61,935 bases of DNA from Lentilactobacillus kisonensis DSM 19906 = JCM 15041 (GCF_001434135.1 NZ_AZEB01000018.1:1-61935); one strand, 5' to 3'. Counted from the first letter of the stretch, positions 1-8,918 are shown. Notes: generated from the sequence alone by a model not told the origin. Translations and numbers: made by a program.

Positions 1-57
1 TTAACTAGGACTTTTGTCCCAGCCTCATTTTAAACGTTGAATAAATGCTGTTAATTG

Positions 58-936
58 TTAATCATTTTCCCTCAGCCACCGATCCAACACGCTAATAAAT
101 TCATCATGCTGATCCAGCAAAGCTAAATGGCGGCTGTTTGCAAATAAATGCCATTTAGCACCTGGAATGTGGTCGTAAACTGATTTGGCAATCAATGGTG
201 TGCATAAATCATCGGTCCCATTGGTAACGAGAACGGGGACGTGAATATTCTTGAGGTCATCAGTGACATCAAAATCACTAATCGTGCCGTTCTCAGTAAA
301 CTCATTGGGACCCTCGGCGATCAAGCTGGCCTTTTTACCGTTTGTTGGCCGACGCAATGGTTCTGGTGAATTTTCATCTGGATCGTCCCAGCAGTAGCGT
401 TCCATGTAACGGTCGTTGGCTGCTAAATACTTAGGACCAGTGAAGTCGCCGGTTCGTTCAGCTTCCGCAATTGCTTCTCGGTCTTCGTAGCTTAAATATT
501 TAATCAGTCGATGTTGCTCTTGAATCCACAATTTAATGGAAGCTGGTGAACCGTCGATCATGACGCTCTTAACACCATCCTGGCTGTAGTGGGTTAGATA
601 GAGCATTTCTAACATGCCGCCCCAAGATTGGCCTAGCATATGGATTTGATCTAAGTGCAAGTATTTTCTGAGAGCAATTAATTCTTCCGCCCAAGTTTCT
701 TTGACGTAGAGCGATTCGTCATCTGGAATTGATGATTTACCACAGCCAATTTGATCATACATAATCAATTGCCGACCAGTATTAGCGTAGTCGTCCAATA
801 ATTCAAAGTAGTTATGGGACGAACCTGGGCCACCATGAATTAATAAAAGCGGTGCTTTCCCCGGTGTCGGGTCACCAACAATCCGGTAATAGGTTTTATA
901 GCCCTTGAACGGCATGTATCCTTCTGTAATTTTCAT
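58..936 (-). CDS. Proline iminopeptidase-type alpha/beta hydrolase
   Basis: A 292-residue alpha/beta hydrolase of the S33 proline iminopeptidase family, which removes N-terminal proline from short peptides in the cytoplasm. The oxyanion motif HGGPGSS lies near residue 34. The nucleophile elbow GQSWGG is near residue 102. The late Asp in GTDDLCTP and the His in NSRHLAL complete the triad. No signal peptide is present. The ATG follows an AAGGGA ribosome site. The gene stands alone on the minus strand; a related enzyme is encoded at 53467-54369. The family is clear, but exact substrate preference cannot be read from the sequence. Confidence 0.85.
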   Translation of the reverse strand: MKITEGYMPFKGYKTYYRIVGDPTPGKAPLLLIHGGPGSSHNYFELLDDYANTGRQLIMYDQIGCGKSSIPDDESLYVKETWAEELIALRKYLHLDQIHMLGQSWGGMLEMLYLTHYSQDGVKSVMIDGSPASIKLWIQEQHRLIKYLSYEDREAIAEAERTGDFTGPKYLAANDRYMERYCWDDPDENSPEPLRRPTNGKKASLIAEGPNEFTENGTISDFDVTDDLKNIHVPVLVTNGTDDLCTPLIAKSVYDHIPGAKWHLFANSRHLALLDQHDEFISVLDRWLREND

Positions 937-1028
937 TAACTGATCAAATCCCTTCGCAATAAAATTGGTCCACTGAGACTGATTATACTACGAGTGTGAA
1001 TCATAATGAGTAATAAATTAGAATTAAT

Positions 1029-1664
1029 TTAACTTTCTAATAATTTATCTCGGAGTTGCTCAACAGAGGTGAACACGTTACCGGGATTCAGTTTTTCCAT
1101 TTCGTCAGGCTTAGCATTGATTGACCAAGCAGCGGTATAGCAGGTGATCCCAGCATTCTGACAGGCTTCAATATCGGCAGTGGCGTCACCAATATAGGCC
1201 ATTTGTTCCTTTGGCTGATCATACTGTTTCAGCACTTGGGCAAATTGTTGCGACTTGATGGAACCATCGGGAGAGCCAGACATGACGGGGTCAAATTGAT
1301 CGTTTAAGCCTAATGCATCCAGACTGGTTTGTAAGCTCTGTTCGCCCTTACCAGTAATCATGGGCGTTATGACGTCGTGTTCGTGGAGCATATGTAAAAG
1401 GTCATTGATGCCATCAAATGGCTTTCGCAGCAACATATGAGCGCTGCGATAGTTCTTATGAAACGTTTCGAGGACCTCGTCCGAATAGTTTGGAATCAAT
1501 TCTTTGAGCATCCCAATTTCATTGGCGCCAAATTGAGCAAGAATCACTTGATTACTAATCCATTTGTCAGTGTAATCGTGAACCGTTTTCCTAAATGAGT
1601 CAAAAATAACCGGGAAAGTTTCGGCCGTTGTGCCATCCATATCAAACGCAATAATTTTTTTCAT
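1029..1664 (-). CDS. HAD-superfamily hydrolase (phosphoglycolate phosphatase-like)
   Basis: A 211-residue haloacid-dehalogenase-fold phosphatase. Motif I is FDMDGTTAET (residues 7-16, nucleophile Asp8 and Asp10), motif II is the Thr in PMITGKG near residue 104, and motif IV is YIGDATAD near residue 158. The helical cap between motifs I and II and the length fit the Gph/PGP-like subgroup acting on small phosphorylated metabolites. The substrate is not predictable. The ATG follows a GGGAG site at a rather long spacing of about 12 nt. It lies 92 bp upstream of the hydrolase at 58-936 on the same strand; co-transcription is possible but unproven. Confidence 0.8.
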   Translation of the reverse strand: MKKIIAFDMDGTTAETFPVIFDSFRKTVHDYTDKWISNQVILAQFGANEIGMLKELIPNYSDEVLETFHKNYRSAHMLLRKPFDGINDLLHMLHEHDVITPMITGKGEQSLQTSLDALGLNDQFDPVMSGSPDGSIKSQQFAQVLKQYDQPKEQMAYIGDATADIEACQNAGITCYTAAWSINAKPDEMEKLNPGNVFTSVEQLRDKLLES

Positions 1665-1881
1665 TATTTATCTACGACTCCCTTTTTATAAGGACATGAA
1701 AATAGTAACTACTAAACACCTTAACTACTATTATCAGCCACCAACGCCGAATATTCAAATCCGATAGCAAAACAATCTAATGATGACGACTTAATTGACC
1801 CAACAATTAGCAAACTGACACAAAGTGATACACTAAATAAAGTAGGATGATCATTTTTTCAATATTGGAACTCGGGGGTAA

Positions 1882-3024
1882 ATGATGTTAAACAAGCTTG
1901 GCAAACCAAGAAAGATTACGCAGATTATTCATAATCGTAAAATTAGTTGGCTGGAATTATTCTACGATTTAACCTTTACAATTATTATTGGCCGGCTAAC
2001 TGAGGGGTTGGTTGAAGACTTTTCCAAAATGACGATTATTAATTCAATTGTTATCTTTGGCTGGTTCTTTTGGAGTTGGCACGAAACTTCTGGTTACTTT
2101 GATAATCATGGGAATGATTCAGCTCTCAATATTGGCATTATTAATGTTCAAATAATCTTCACCGCGGTGGCCGCTCTGTTTATTCCTGAGGGACTGGCTG
2201 GCCATTACCATAATCTGATTTGGGCCATGCTACCAATTGAGATGATGTTAATCTTCGTGTGGTACACTATCAGTCATTTTGATACCGCACATGGTCCAGC
2301 CTCCAAAATTTGGGCAAGTGTTTATGGGGTTGCCCTACTCATTCTGGTAATTGGGACGTTGATCCCTAGTCGTTTTCAGTTTTGGGTGATGCTCGGTGTT
2401 TTAGTAATGAACTTTGGGGTTGTCTTTGTTGCCCAGAATGCGTTGAAGCGCGAATATCGGCGAACAGGGCTTCCTTATGTTGTTAAAGATTCCTTGATTG
2501 AACGATACGGATTGATGACGATGATTGCCTTAGGTGAAATTATTGCCAGCTTGTACGCCGTGACCAACCATGCTAGATTAGGTGAATTAGTAAAATTCAT
2601 CTTGGGGATCATCTTAACTGCCTTAATTGCCGCCGTTTATTATCAGGTAATTGGTGAATTACACATTAAATTACGTTCGCCGGTTCAAACGATGGCGGTT
2701 CGCTGGTTATTTTTAATTGAAATTTATTTTGTGCTTTTGGATGGGGTATTATTACAGTTGGTGTTAACCAGTGAGGTCCTGTCGGTCAAGGTTACCTTTA
2801 TCATGGTTCTGTTTGTTAGCTTATTATTAATGTGGGTTATTCAACAATTGACCATCGCTGAGGATAGCTTCAAATCACCTAGAGGAATTGGCTTTTTTAC
2901 AATCGAACTGATTATCTTCCTGGTAACCGCACTGTTTCCAAGTATTTGGATGATGGCAGCCATTGACCTGCTCCTATTTATTGTGAATTTTCAATACCAT
3001 CAACGAGTTGAGAAGGCAATTTAA
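1882..3024 (+). CDS. Low temperature requirement protein A (LtrA) family membrane protein
   Basis: A 380-residue hydrophobic protein with about ten to twelve predicted membrane segments. The N-terminal signature of the LtrA family is visible: SWLELFYDLTF near residues 24-34, then the WHE motif near residue 67. LtrA was first linked to growth of Listeria at low temperature; its biochemical role is unknown. Two ATGs are adjacent (1882 and 1885) behind a GGGGG ribosome site; the second has the better spacing. A plausible promoter (CTGACA, 17 bp, TAAAGT) lies just upstream around 1816-1844. It diverges from the minus-strand HAD gene. Confidence 0.8.
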   Translation: MMLNKLGKPRKITQIIHNRKISWLELFYDLTFTIIIGRLTEGLVEDFSKMTIINSIVIFGWFFWSWHETSGYFDNHGNDSALNIGIINVQIIFTAVAALFIPEGLAGHYHNLIWAMLPIEMMLIFVWYTISHFDTAHGPASKIWASVYGVALLILVIGTLIPSRFQFWVMLGVLVMNFGVVFVAQNALKREYRRTGLPYVVKDSLIERYGLMTMIALGEIIASLYAVTNHARLGELVKFILGIILTALIAAVYYQVIGELHIKLRSPVQTMAVRWLFLIEIYFVLLDGVLLQLVLTSEVLSVKVTFIMVLFVSLLLMWVIQQLTIAEDSFKSPRGIGFFTIELIIFLVTALFPSIWMMAAIDLLLFIVNFQYHQRVEKAI

Positions 3025-3126
3025 ACTTTGAAAAATGAATTTGGAAGTGATGGCGGCTGTTCCGCGGGCCAGTCGTTCATGATATTTGTATGATTTAATT
3101 AACTTAGAAAAAAGGGGATTAGCAAC

Positions 3127-3594
3127 TTGATTATTATTTATTTTTCACAGAGTGGCACAACTAAAGCGGCCGCTGAGCAGTTACACTCGGTATTGAACGT
3201 GCCAATTTACCAAATAGAACCGGTGAAAGCTTATCCTGCAGACTTTTCTGAACTAGCCGAAGTGACTAAATTAGAGGTGGCAAAGCAAGTTCAGCCTGAT
3301 TTAAAAAGGATGGCTATCGATCTGCCTGAGGACCATAAAATAATACTTGGATTTCCAACTTGGCGGCATCAACCACCAATGCTGATTGAGCGCTTTTTTG
3401 CCGTAAACGATTTAAAGGGCCAACAAATTTTTCCGTTTACAACCAGTTCGGATGATTTGATCGGCAAGAGTCTACCATTTCTTAACGACTGGGCGGGTCA
3501 GGCACAAGCAACCATCGGAAACGGTGGCACATTGAATTCGCAAACTGAGATTGAAAGGTTTGCTAAAGAGGTTATTTCTGTGGATCAGGATTAA
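3127..3594 (+). CDS. Flavodoxin-like protein
   Basis: A 155-residue flavodoxin-fold protein. The FMN phosphate loop FSQSGTTKAAA lies at residues 6-16, and GFPTWRHQPP near residue 77 matches the isoalloxazine-contacting loop of flavodoxin_4-type proteins (the usual motif is PxWW). It probably binds FMN and acts as a cytoplasmic redox protein or quinone reductase; the partner is unknown. The start is TTG, placed by an AAGGGGA ribosome site 8 nt before it. It is followed 106 bp later by a second, longer flavodoxin, so the two are likely a functional pair. Neither is a copy of the other. Confidence 0.75.
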   Translation: MIIIYFSQSGTTKAAAEQLHSVLNVPIYQIEPVKAYPADFSELAEVTKLEVAKQVQPDLKRMAIDLPEDHKIILGFPTWRHQPPMLIERFFAVNDLKGQQIFPFTTSSDDLIGKSLPFLNDWAGQAQATIGNGGTLNSQTEIERFAKEVISVDQD

Positions 3595-3700
3595 TATCCG
3601 TTAGGTTCCAATGATGACACAATTGATATTGGATTGGTGCTTATTCTATGGATTTAGAAATTTTAAAGGGCATAATTTTAAATAAAAAGGTGGGCGACAA

Positions 3701-4234
3701 ATGATGGCGAATTCTAAAACCTTAATCACTTATTTTTCTCGAACGGGTAATACTAAAGTGGTTGCAGAGATGATCAATGAAAGAGTTGGTGGTGACCTAA
3801 TCCCAATTCAGACGCAAGATCCTGAACCAACCGATTATAGAAAACAGGTTGATACAAATATGCAGGAGCAGCTTAATAATGTGTTACCTGAATTAAAAAC
3901 GGTCATTCCTAACTTCCATGAATATGATCGGATCTTTATTGGGACACCAACTTGGAATATGTCGTTGCCCCAAGCGGTAGTTGCCTTTTTGAATCGTTAT
4001 GATTTTTCTGGCAAAACCGTTATTCCGTTCAATACTCACGGTCCATATGGGGCCGGAAGCACCTTTTCTCAAATTAAGGCGGCCAGTGATGGCGCGGAGG
4101 TTCTTGAAGGGCTGGATTTAAGGGGTGGAGAAGAGAATGTTGGCATTCTATTAGCAATTAAGGGGAATAACAAGGTTCAGGCTTCTAAGCAGGTTGATGA
4201 CTGGTTAAGAAAAATTGGTCAACTGCAAAAATAG
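3701..4234 (+). CDS. Flavodoxin family protein
   Basis: A 177-residue flavodoxin-fold protein with the FMN phosphate-binding loop YFSRTGNTK at residues 11-19. GTPTWNMSLPQAV near residue 88 and the glycine-rich FNTHGPYGAGS near residue 113 are typical of the flavodoxin_4/WrbA-like group in lactobacilli. Likely a cytoplasmic FMN-binding electron carrier or oxidoreductase. An AGGTGGG ribosome site precedes two consecutive ATGs. It follows another flavodoxin gene and ends at a hairpin terminator shared with the converging MFS gene. Confidence 0.8.
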   Translation: MMANSKTLITYFSRTGNTKVVAEMINERVGGDLIPIQTQDPEPTDYRKQVDTNMQEQLNNVLPELKTVIPNFHEYDRIFIGTPTWNMSLPQAVVAFLNRYDFSGKTVIPFNTHGPYGAGSTFSQIKAASDGAEVLEGLDLRGGEENVGILLAIKGNNKVQASKQVDDWLRKIGQLQK

Positions 4235-4291
4235 CGGATCAAGATTATTACCAGTTTCATTTACAATGATAAAATTGATTTTGATTCATAA

Positions 4292-4321
4292 AAAGACACA
4301 ACCATTACCGGCTGTGTCTTT
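4292..4321. terminator. Bidirectional rho-independent terminator
   Basis: A 9-bp stem (AAAGACACA pairing with TGTGTCTTT) around a 12-nt loop, with A- and T-rich flanks on both sides. It sits between the converging flavodoxin and MFS genes and should end both transcripts. Confidence 0.75.
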
Positions 4322-4344
4322 GTTAAATTCTAAGATTAAAACGT

Positions 4345-5595
4345 TTAGTTGGGAGTTGATTGGTTTAAGCTCATTTTTTTCAATCCTGGTAAGGTGATCA
4401 TCGTAATAAAGCTAATGATGTACAAGACTGATAGAAAAGCCATAACGATGGTTAATGAGTAATGATCCATGAGGATACCAATGACAACTGATGAGAAGCC
4501 ACCAACTGCTCGGCCAATATTGACAATCACGTTGTTAGCCGTTGACCGAATTTCGGTAGGATATAAGCGACTGATCACTGCACCATAACCACCGAACATC
4601 CCGTTTGAGAAGAAACCGACGATGGCGCCGATGATTAACAGTGAGATGGTGTTGTGAGCAAGGGTAATCGTGAAGACCATAGCGGCTGAAGCAATTAGGA
4701 AAATCCCAAATGCCCGTCGGGGACCGAAGTAGTCCAAGATTGAGCCAAAGGTCATCATCCCAAGGCTCATGCCAATGATGGTGGCAATCATCCAGAGTGA
4801 GGAGCCGGAAACGTTTAGGCCAAGCTGTTTTTGGACAATGATTGGTAACCAATTCATAAGGCCGAAGTAACCGGCAATTTGAACGGTTGTCATGATCATT
4901 AAAGCAAAACTTTGATAGGCTAATTTGGGTGAACTAAACATGTATTTGAAAACGGCGCTAGTGGTTGATTCTTTTTCAGTCTTCTTAGCTTGGACGAATT
5001 CGGTCGTTTCCGTTAAGTGGCGACGAACAAAGTAAGTTAGCACAACTGGGACAATGCCAAGTAAGAAGAGGGCGTGCCAGCCAAGAGTTGGGATTACTAA
5101 AGCGGCTGTCACGGCGGCTAGGATTGCGCCAATCTGGCCACCAATGGCAGCAACTGACGTCATTTTACCAATTTGGTTTTTGTGGAATGATTCGGCAATT
5201 AATGAGATGCCGACACCATATTCACCGCCAGCTCCAATTCCTGCTAAGAACCGCAGAATGTAGATTAAGGTAATGTTATTAGCGAGGGCCATCATCGCAG
5301 TCGCAAACGCGAAGATGAAGATGGTGTAAGTAAAGGTCTTCACTCGGCCGAAGCGATCACCAACTAAGCCGAAGATCACACCGCCAAACAACATGCCCAA
5401 GTTAGTAATGGAACCAATCAGGCCAGCAGCGCCACCACTTAGGTGTAGCTGCCCAATCATTGAACTCATCGCAAACGATAAAAATAGCACATCCATATTT
5501 TCTAGCGCGAATCCAGAACTGGTTGAAGCAATGACCCATTTCTGATTTTTCGTAAAAGTATGGCTGTGCGTAAGTGAAGCGTTGGTATTTTCCAT
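4345..5595 (-). CDS. MFS transporter (aromatic-acid/niacin-like clade)
   Basis: A 416-residue major facilitator with twelve predicted membrane segments. The loop 2-3 signature GLVGDRFGRVKTF (near residue 77) and a second copy in the C-half (FGSILDYFGPRRA) are visible. The helix 4-5 motif RFLAGIGAGGEYGVGISLIAE resembles the AAHS / NiaP branch that moves aromatic or nicotinic acids; the real substrate is unknown. The open frame extends 11 codons further upstream, but GGAGG 10 nt before the ATG at 5595 (protein begins MENTNAS) marks that as the start. Single gene, minus strand, upstream of a mazEF unit. Confidence 0.8.
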   Translation of the reverse strand: MENTNASLTHSHTFTKNQKWVIASTSSGFALENMDVLFLSFAMSSMIGQLHLSGGAAGLIGSITNLGMLFGGVIFGLVGDRFGRVKTFTYTIFIFAFATAMMALANNITLIYILRFLAGIGAGGEYGVGISLIAESFHKNQIGKMTSVAAIGGQIGAILAAVTAALVIPTLGWHALFLLGIVPVVLTYFVRRHLTETTEFVQAKKTEKESTTSAVFKYMFSSPKLAYQSFALMIMTTVQIAGYFGLMNWLPIIVQKQLGLNVSGSSLWMIATIIGMSLGMMTFGSILDYFGPRRAFGIFLIASAAMVFTITLAHNTISLLIIGAIVGFFSNGMFGGYGAVISRLYPTEIRSTANNVIVNIGRAVGGFSSVVIGILMDHYSLTIVMAFLSVLYIISFITMITLPGLKKMSLNQSTPN

Positions 5596-5682
5596 GTCGA
5601 ATTCCTCCAAATGAATGCTCGCTGACATTCGTTATTTTTGTTGTTCACATTATTGCATGGTTATGAAGAGAATGCAAGATGA

Positions 5683-6048
5683 TTAATTGAGAATATCGTT
5701 AATTATTGTTTTTACTTTGAGAAAGGCAGGTGTATCCAGTATTCCTATAAACTCGGCGTGCCGGCTGTGGTAGTCATAAGTGAAAAACTGGAATGGATTA
5801 ATGAACCCGTTGATTTTGTCATTATTAACTTCGACTAAAAAATGATTTTCCTGCAATGTATTATGAGCTGCATGGGTAATTGGGCAAACAACCACCAAAT
5901 GCGTTAACCGACTGTAACCCTGATTACTTAAAACAATTGCCGGTCGACGTTTTCGAATTTCATGTCCGACTGATGGATCAAAATCAATCAAAATAAGATC
6001 TTGTTGGTTGGGGGTGTAACTACTAGTCTTTGAGGATTTCGTTACCAA
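5683..6048 (-). CDS. mazF: MazF/PemK-type toxin endoribonuclease
   Basis: A 121-residue PemK/MazF toxin. The fold signature DLILIDFDPSVGHEIRKRRPAIVLSN (in two parts, residues 17-42) and the strand VVVCPITH are visible; the Arg-Pro and downstream Thr belong to the RNase active site of the family. Such toxins cut mRNA or tRNA at short motifs when the antitoxin is degraded. The start overlaps the 3' end of the mazE-like gene by 26 nt, the usual antitoxin-first order. A second, divergent mazEF pair lies at 58939-59543. Confidence 0.85.
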   Translation of the reverse strand: MVTKSSKTSSYTPNQQDLILIDFDPSVGHEIRKRRPAIVLSNQGYSRLTHLVVVCPITHAAHNTLQENHFLVEVNNDKINGFINPFQFFTYDYHSRHAEFIGILDTPAFLKVKTIINDILN

Positions 6049-6253
6049 TTAATTTTCCCCCAAATTCTTCTGATTGTGTAAAGTCGTGTGATTGAATGAA
6101 CGATTCATCGTGAAATGGGTTTTTGTGTTTTGGAACGAAAACAATCATGCCGTCTCGACCTTGAAAAACATCAAATTCATGAGCGATTGGCTTGATATTG
6201 TTTGGAACTGTCAAGGTGTTGGAATTACCAACTTTGCGAAGCTTAACTGACAT
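6023..6253 (-). CDS. mazE: MazE-like antitoxin (AbrB/SpoVT fold)
   Basis: A 76-residue protein with an N-terminal AbrB/MazE DNA-binding swapped-hairpin motif (VKLRKVGNSNTLTVPNNI, residues 3-20) and an acidic, flexible C-terminal tail that would wrap the toxin. The frame opens at a GTG three codons upstream, but the GAGGG ribosome site has proper spacing only to the ATG at 6253. The promoter lies over a near-palindrome of GTATA/TATAC half sites (6276-6294), consistent with MazE-type autorepression. Confidence 0.8.
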   Translation of the reverse strand: MSVKLRKVGNSNTLTVPNNIKPIAHEFDVFQGRDGMIVFVPKHKNPFHDESFIQSHDFTQSEEFGGKLIGNEILKD

Positions 6254-6275
6254 CTCAATCACTTCCCTCTATTTT

Positions 6276-6314
6276 GTATACATAGAGTATATACGAATAA
6301 TTTAATTATTTCAA
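6276..6314 (-). promoter_or_regulatory. mazEF promoter with overlapping inverted repeat
   Basis: On the minus strand, -35 TTGAAA (6309-6314) and -10 TATACT (6286-6291) are separated by 17 bp. The inverted repeat GTATA...TATAC at 6276-6294 covers the -10 and is a likely operator for the MazE-MazF complex. Confidence 0.6.
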
Positions 6315-6382
6315 TTAAGAACCCTTTAATACTTTCTTGAACAAATTATGCTAACGTGATAAAGTATTAAACAAATAAAAGA

Positions 6383-6497
6383 GCTTTAATTTGGTTCAGA
6401 GAGGCCAAAAGCGGACGATAATTTAATCGAAGAGTCCGTGATTTTGTGGGGATTTGTACAGAAATGTGCGCAATCCTGCAGTCTCGGGCTCTTTTTC
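6383..6497 (+). promoter_or_regulatory. PyrR-type pyrimidine attenuator
   Basis: Three mutually exclusive structures can be drawn in the pyr leader. The anti-antiterminator has stem TTTGG (6390-6394) / CCAAA (6405-6409) around TTCAGAGAGG, close to the PyrR-binding loop consensus; a lower GCT/AGC step is separated by a TTAA bulge. The antiterminator pairs CGGAC (6412-6416) with GTCCG (6434-6438). The terminator pairs AGAGTCCGTGA (6431-6441) with TCTCGGGCTCT (6482-6492) and runs into a T tract. With UMP/UTP, PyrR should stabilise the first hairpin and allow termination. No pyrR gene is in the window. Confidence 0.8.
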
Positions 6498-6520
6498 TGC
6501 AATCAACCAGGAGGGTAATT

Positions 6521-7240
6521 ATGCGAGGACCGTTAATTGTATCATTGGATATTGCCAATAAAGAAGGCTTATTCAAAATCGTTGATCAGTTTCCAAGCGA
6601 TGAAGGGATGACCGTCAAAATCGGGATGGAACTCTTTTATGGAGAGGGTCCGGACGTTGTGCGACAATTGTTGGCAAGGGGATTCAAAGTGTTCTTGGAT
6701 CTCAAGCTTCAAGATATTCCCAACACCGTTAAGATGGGAATGATGCAGATTGGCCGGCTTGGCGTAACCTACACGACGGTCCACGCGTTGGGCGGGTCAG
6801 AAATGATTGCGGCTGCCAAAGAAGGCCTGGAACTTGGGAGTGAGGAGGCTGGCGTTCCCAGTCCCAAACTCCTAGCGGTGACTGAGTTAACCTCAATTAC
6901 GGATGATGCCTTAAAAACTGAACAAAACTGTCGGTTAGATATGGTTGATCAGGTTGTTTCACTTGCCAAGCTCGCCAAAAAAGCTGGGGCGGATGGCGTT
7001 ATCACGTCGCCACTTGAAGTTAGTTCATTGAAGCAGCAGGTTGGTGATGATTTCCTGTATGTCACACCGGGAATTCGTCCCGCTAATTTCCCGAAGGATG
7101 ATCAATCCAGAACCGCAACGCCAAAACAAGCCGCGGAGTATGGAAGTTCTGCGCTGGTCGTTGGCCGGCCAATCATTCGGTCAAACGATCCGGTTGCTGC
7201 CTATCACAAATTATTGAAGGAGTGGAACGATGCAAACTAA
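6521..7240 (+). CDS. pyrF: Orotidine 5'-phosphate decarboxylase
   Basis: A 239-residue OMP decarboxylase, which converts OMP to UMP in the last step of de novo pyrimidine synthesis. Visible are the N-terminal VSLDIANKEG strand, the catalytic cluster DLKLQDIPNTV near residues 61-71 (the DxKxxD lysine-aspartate tetrad) and the C-terminal phosphate-binding VTPGIRP and VVGRPI segments. The frame opens upstream inside the attenuator; AGGAGGG 5 nt before the ATG at 6521 fixes this start. First gene of pyrF-pyrE-pyrD; it overlaps pyrE by 11 nt, indicating translational coupling. Confidence 0.95.
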   Translation: MRGPLIVSLDIANKEGLFKIVDQFPSDEGMTVKIGMELFYGEGPDVVRQLLARGFKVFLDLKLQDIPNTVKMGMMQIGRLGVTYTTVHALGGSEMIAAAKEGLELGSEEAGVPSPKLLAVTELTSITDDALKTEQNCRLDMVDQVVSLAKLAKKAGADGVITSPLEVSSLKQQVGDDFLYVTPGIRPANFPKDDQSRTATPKQAAEYGSSALVVGRPIIRSNDPVAAYHKLLKEWNDAN

Positions 7241-7877
7241 TCAAATTATTCAGTCATTAATTGACAATCAAATTGTGAGTATCAACCTTGAAAAGCCATT
7301 CAGATATGCCAGTGGCATTCTATCCCCCATTTATACTGATTTTCGCTTGACCATTTCAATTCCTGAATTACGGGATATGATTGCTGATGGACTAGCCGAA
7401 AATATTAAGCAAAACTATCCTGACGCAACCGTCATTGGCGGGGTCGCCACGGCTGGGATTCCCCATGCTGCGTGGGTTGCTGAACGCTTGAATTTACCAT
7501 TGATCTATGTCCGGGCGAAGCCTAAGGATCATGGTGCTGGTAAGCAAATTGAGGGCCGTATTACCAAGGATGATAAGGTCGTCTTGATTGATGATTTGAT
7601 TTCGACTGGCGGCAGTGTCTTGGGTGCCGTTAAGGCTGTTCGTAATGAAGGCGTTAATGTGATTGGGGTTGCGTCAGTGTTCACTTATGGGCTACCAGAT
7701 GCTGACAAGAATTTTGCAGCAGCACAGACAAAATTAGTGCCATTACTCAGTTACGCGGACTTAATCAAACAAGGTCACAAGGAAAATAAGTTCTCAGACG
7801 AGCAGTATTCACGGTTGTCGACTTGGCACAAAGCCCCTTGGGACTGGACCAAACGGGAGGAAGCAAATGCAAACTAA
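7230..7877 (+). CDS. pyrE: Orotate phosphoribosyltransferase
   Basis: A 215-residue type I phosphoribosyltransferase that joins orotate and PRPP to give OMP. The PRPP-binding motif VVLIDDLISTGGS lies near residues 117-129, and the catalytic flexible loop YVRAKPKDHGAGKQIEG near residues 92-108. Length is normal for the family. Its start lies inside the end of pyrF, and its last 11 nt overlap the start of pyrD, so the three genes are one tightly coupled unit behind the PyrR-type attenuator. Confidence 0.95.
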   Translation: MQTNQIIQSLIDNQIVSINLEKPFRYASGILSPIYTDFRLTISIPELRDMIADGLAENIKQNYPDATVIGGVATAGIPHAAWVAERLNLPLIYVRAKPKDHGAGKQIEGRITKDDKVVLIDDLISTGGSVLGAVKAVRNEGVNVIGVASVFTYGLPDADKNFAAAQTKLVPLLSYADLIKQGHKENKFSDEQYSRLSTWHKAPWDWTKREEANAN

Positions 7878-8814
7878 TATTTCGCTGGCATCACAGATTG
7901 GTGACTACCAATTTGATAATTTATTGCTAAACGCTGCGGGGGTTCGGTGTGCGTCAACGGATGAATTGGACAAGATTTTGGATTCAGATGCTGGTGGCTG
8001 TGTCACCAAGAGTGCGACGCCAGAGCCACGCAAGGGTAACGAAAGTCCCCGCATGAAAGCAACGTCCATGGGCTGCATTAACTCCATGGGATTACCAAAT
8101 CATGGCTTGGATTATTATCTAAAGTTTGCGGAAACAAACCAGGGGAAAAGTGGCAAGCAGGTCGTTCTCTCAGTTGCTGGCTTATCAATCAAGCAAAATA
8201 TTGAAATGCTAAAAAAGATTCAGGAAAGCTCATTTGCTGGCTTGACGGAGCTTAATCTTTCCTGCCCTAATATTGCTGGTAAGTCCCAAGTTGGCTATGA
8301 TTTTGAGGCTGTTCGGGATGTGTTAACATCAGCCTTCAGTTTCTTTAAGAAGCCATTAGGATTAAAGCTGCCACCATATTTTGATTTTAATCAATTTGAT
8401 GGCATCGCTGAAGTGCTGAATGACTTTCCGGTGACTTATATTAATTCGATCAATTCGATTGGTAATGGCTTAGTGGTTGATCCAGACACCGAGTCAGTTG
8501 TCATCAAGCCAAAGGGGGGCTTTGGCGGCTTGGGTGGTGACTACGTGAAACCAACTGCCTTGGCGAACGTACGAGCACTCCGATTGCGATTGAAACCTGA
8601 GATTTCAATTATTGGTACGGGTGGTATTAAATCTGGCAAGGATGTTTTTGAACACGTGCTTTGTGGTGCTAGCCTCGTTCAAATTGGGACGGCTTTTGGA
8701 TTCGATGGGACGCCGATTTTTGAACGGATTTCTAAAGAATTAAAGGAAATTATGGCTGAAAAGGGTTATCACACGCTGGCTGACTTTAGAGGCAAACTTA
8801 AAACAATTGATTAA
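7867..8814 (+). CDS. pyrD: Dihydroorotate dehydrogenase, class 1A (fumarate-type)
   Basis: A 315-residue FMN-dependent dihydroorotate dehydrogenase. NSMGLPNHG (near residue 74) and LNLSCPNIAGK (near residue 138, with the catalytic Cys of class 1 enzymes) are characteristic of the cytosolic class 1A enzyme that reduces fumarate and works as a homodimer. There is no iron-sulfur partner (pyrK) next to it, as expected for 1A. C-terminal GTGGIKSGKD and VQIGTAF bind the FMN phosphate. A strong terminator follows directly, closing the operon pyrF-pyrE-pyrD; other pyr genes are not in this window. Confidence 0.93.
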   Translation: MQTNISLASQIGDYQFDNLLLNAAGVRCASTDELDKILDSDAGGCVTKSATPEPRKGNESPRMKATSMGCINSMGLPNHGLDYYLKFAETNQGKSGKQVVLSVAGLSIKQNIEMLKKIQESSFAGLTELNLSCPNIAGKSQVGYDFEAVRDVLTSAFSFFKKPLGLKLPPYFDFNQFDGIAEVLNDFPVTYINSINSIGNGLVVDPDTESVVIKPKGGFGGLGGDYVKPTALANVRALRLRLKPEISIIGTGGIKSGKDVFEHVLCGASLVQIGTAFGFDGTPIFERISKELKEIMAEKGYHTLADFRGKLKTID

Positions 8815-8822
8815 AAACGATA

Positions 8823-8878
8823 AATAAGGCGTTACGGACAAAACGTTCATGGGTTTTGTTCGTAACGCCTTATTTTTT
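8823..8878 (+). terminator. Terminator of the pyr operon
   Basis: A long stem (AATAAGGCGTTACG, then ACAAAAC, pairing with GTTTTGT and CGTAACGCCTTATT) around a short loop, followed by TTTTTT. It begins 8 nt after the pyrD stop. Confidence 0.9.
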
Positions 8879-8918
8879 ATTTGTAACCAAAAAGGCTGAG
8901 TGATTCCGAATTTGTGTC

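Noticed and set aside
5054-5273. Two overlapping plus-strand frames inside the MFS gene
   Set aside because: Shadows of the minus-strand coding sequence; no ribosome site and no domain.
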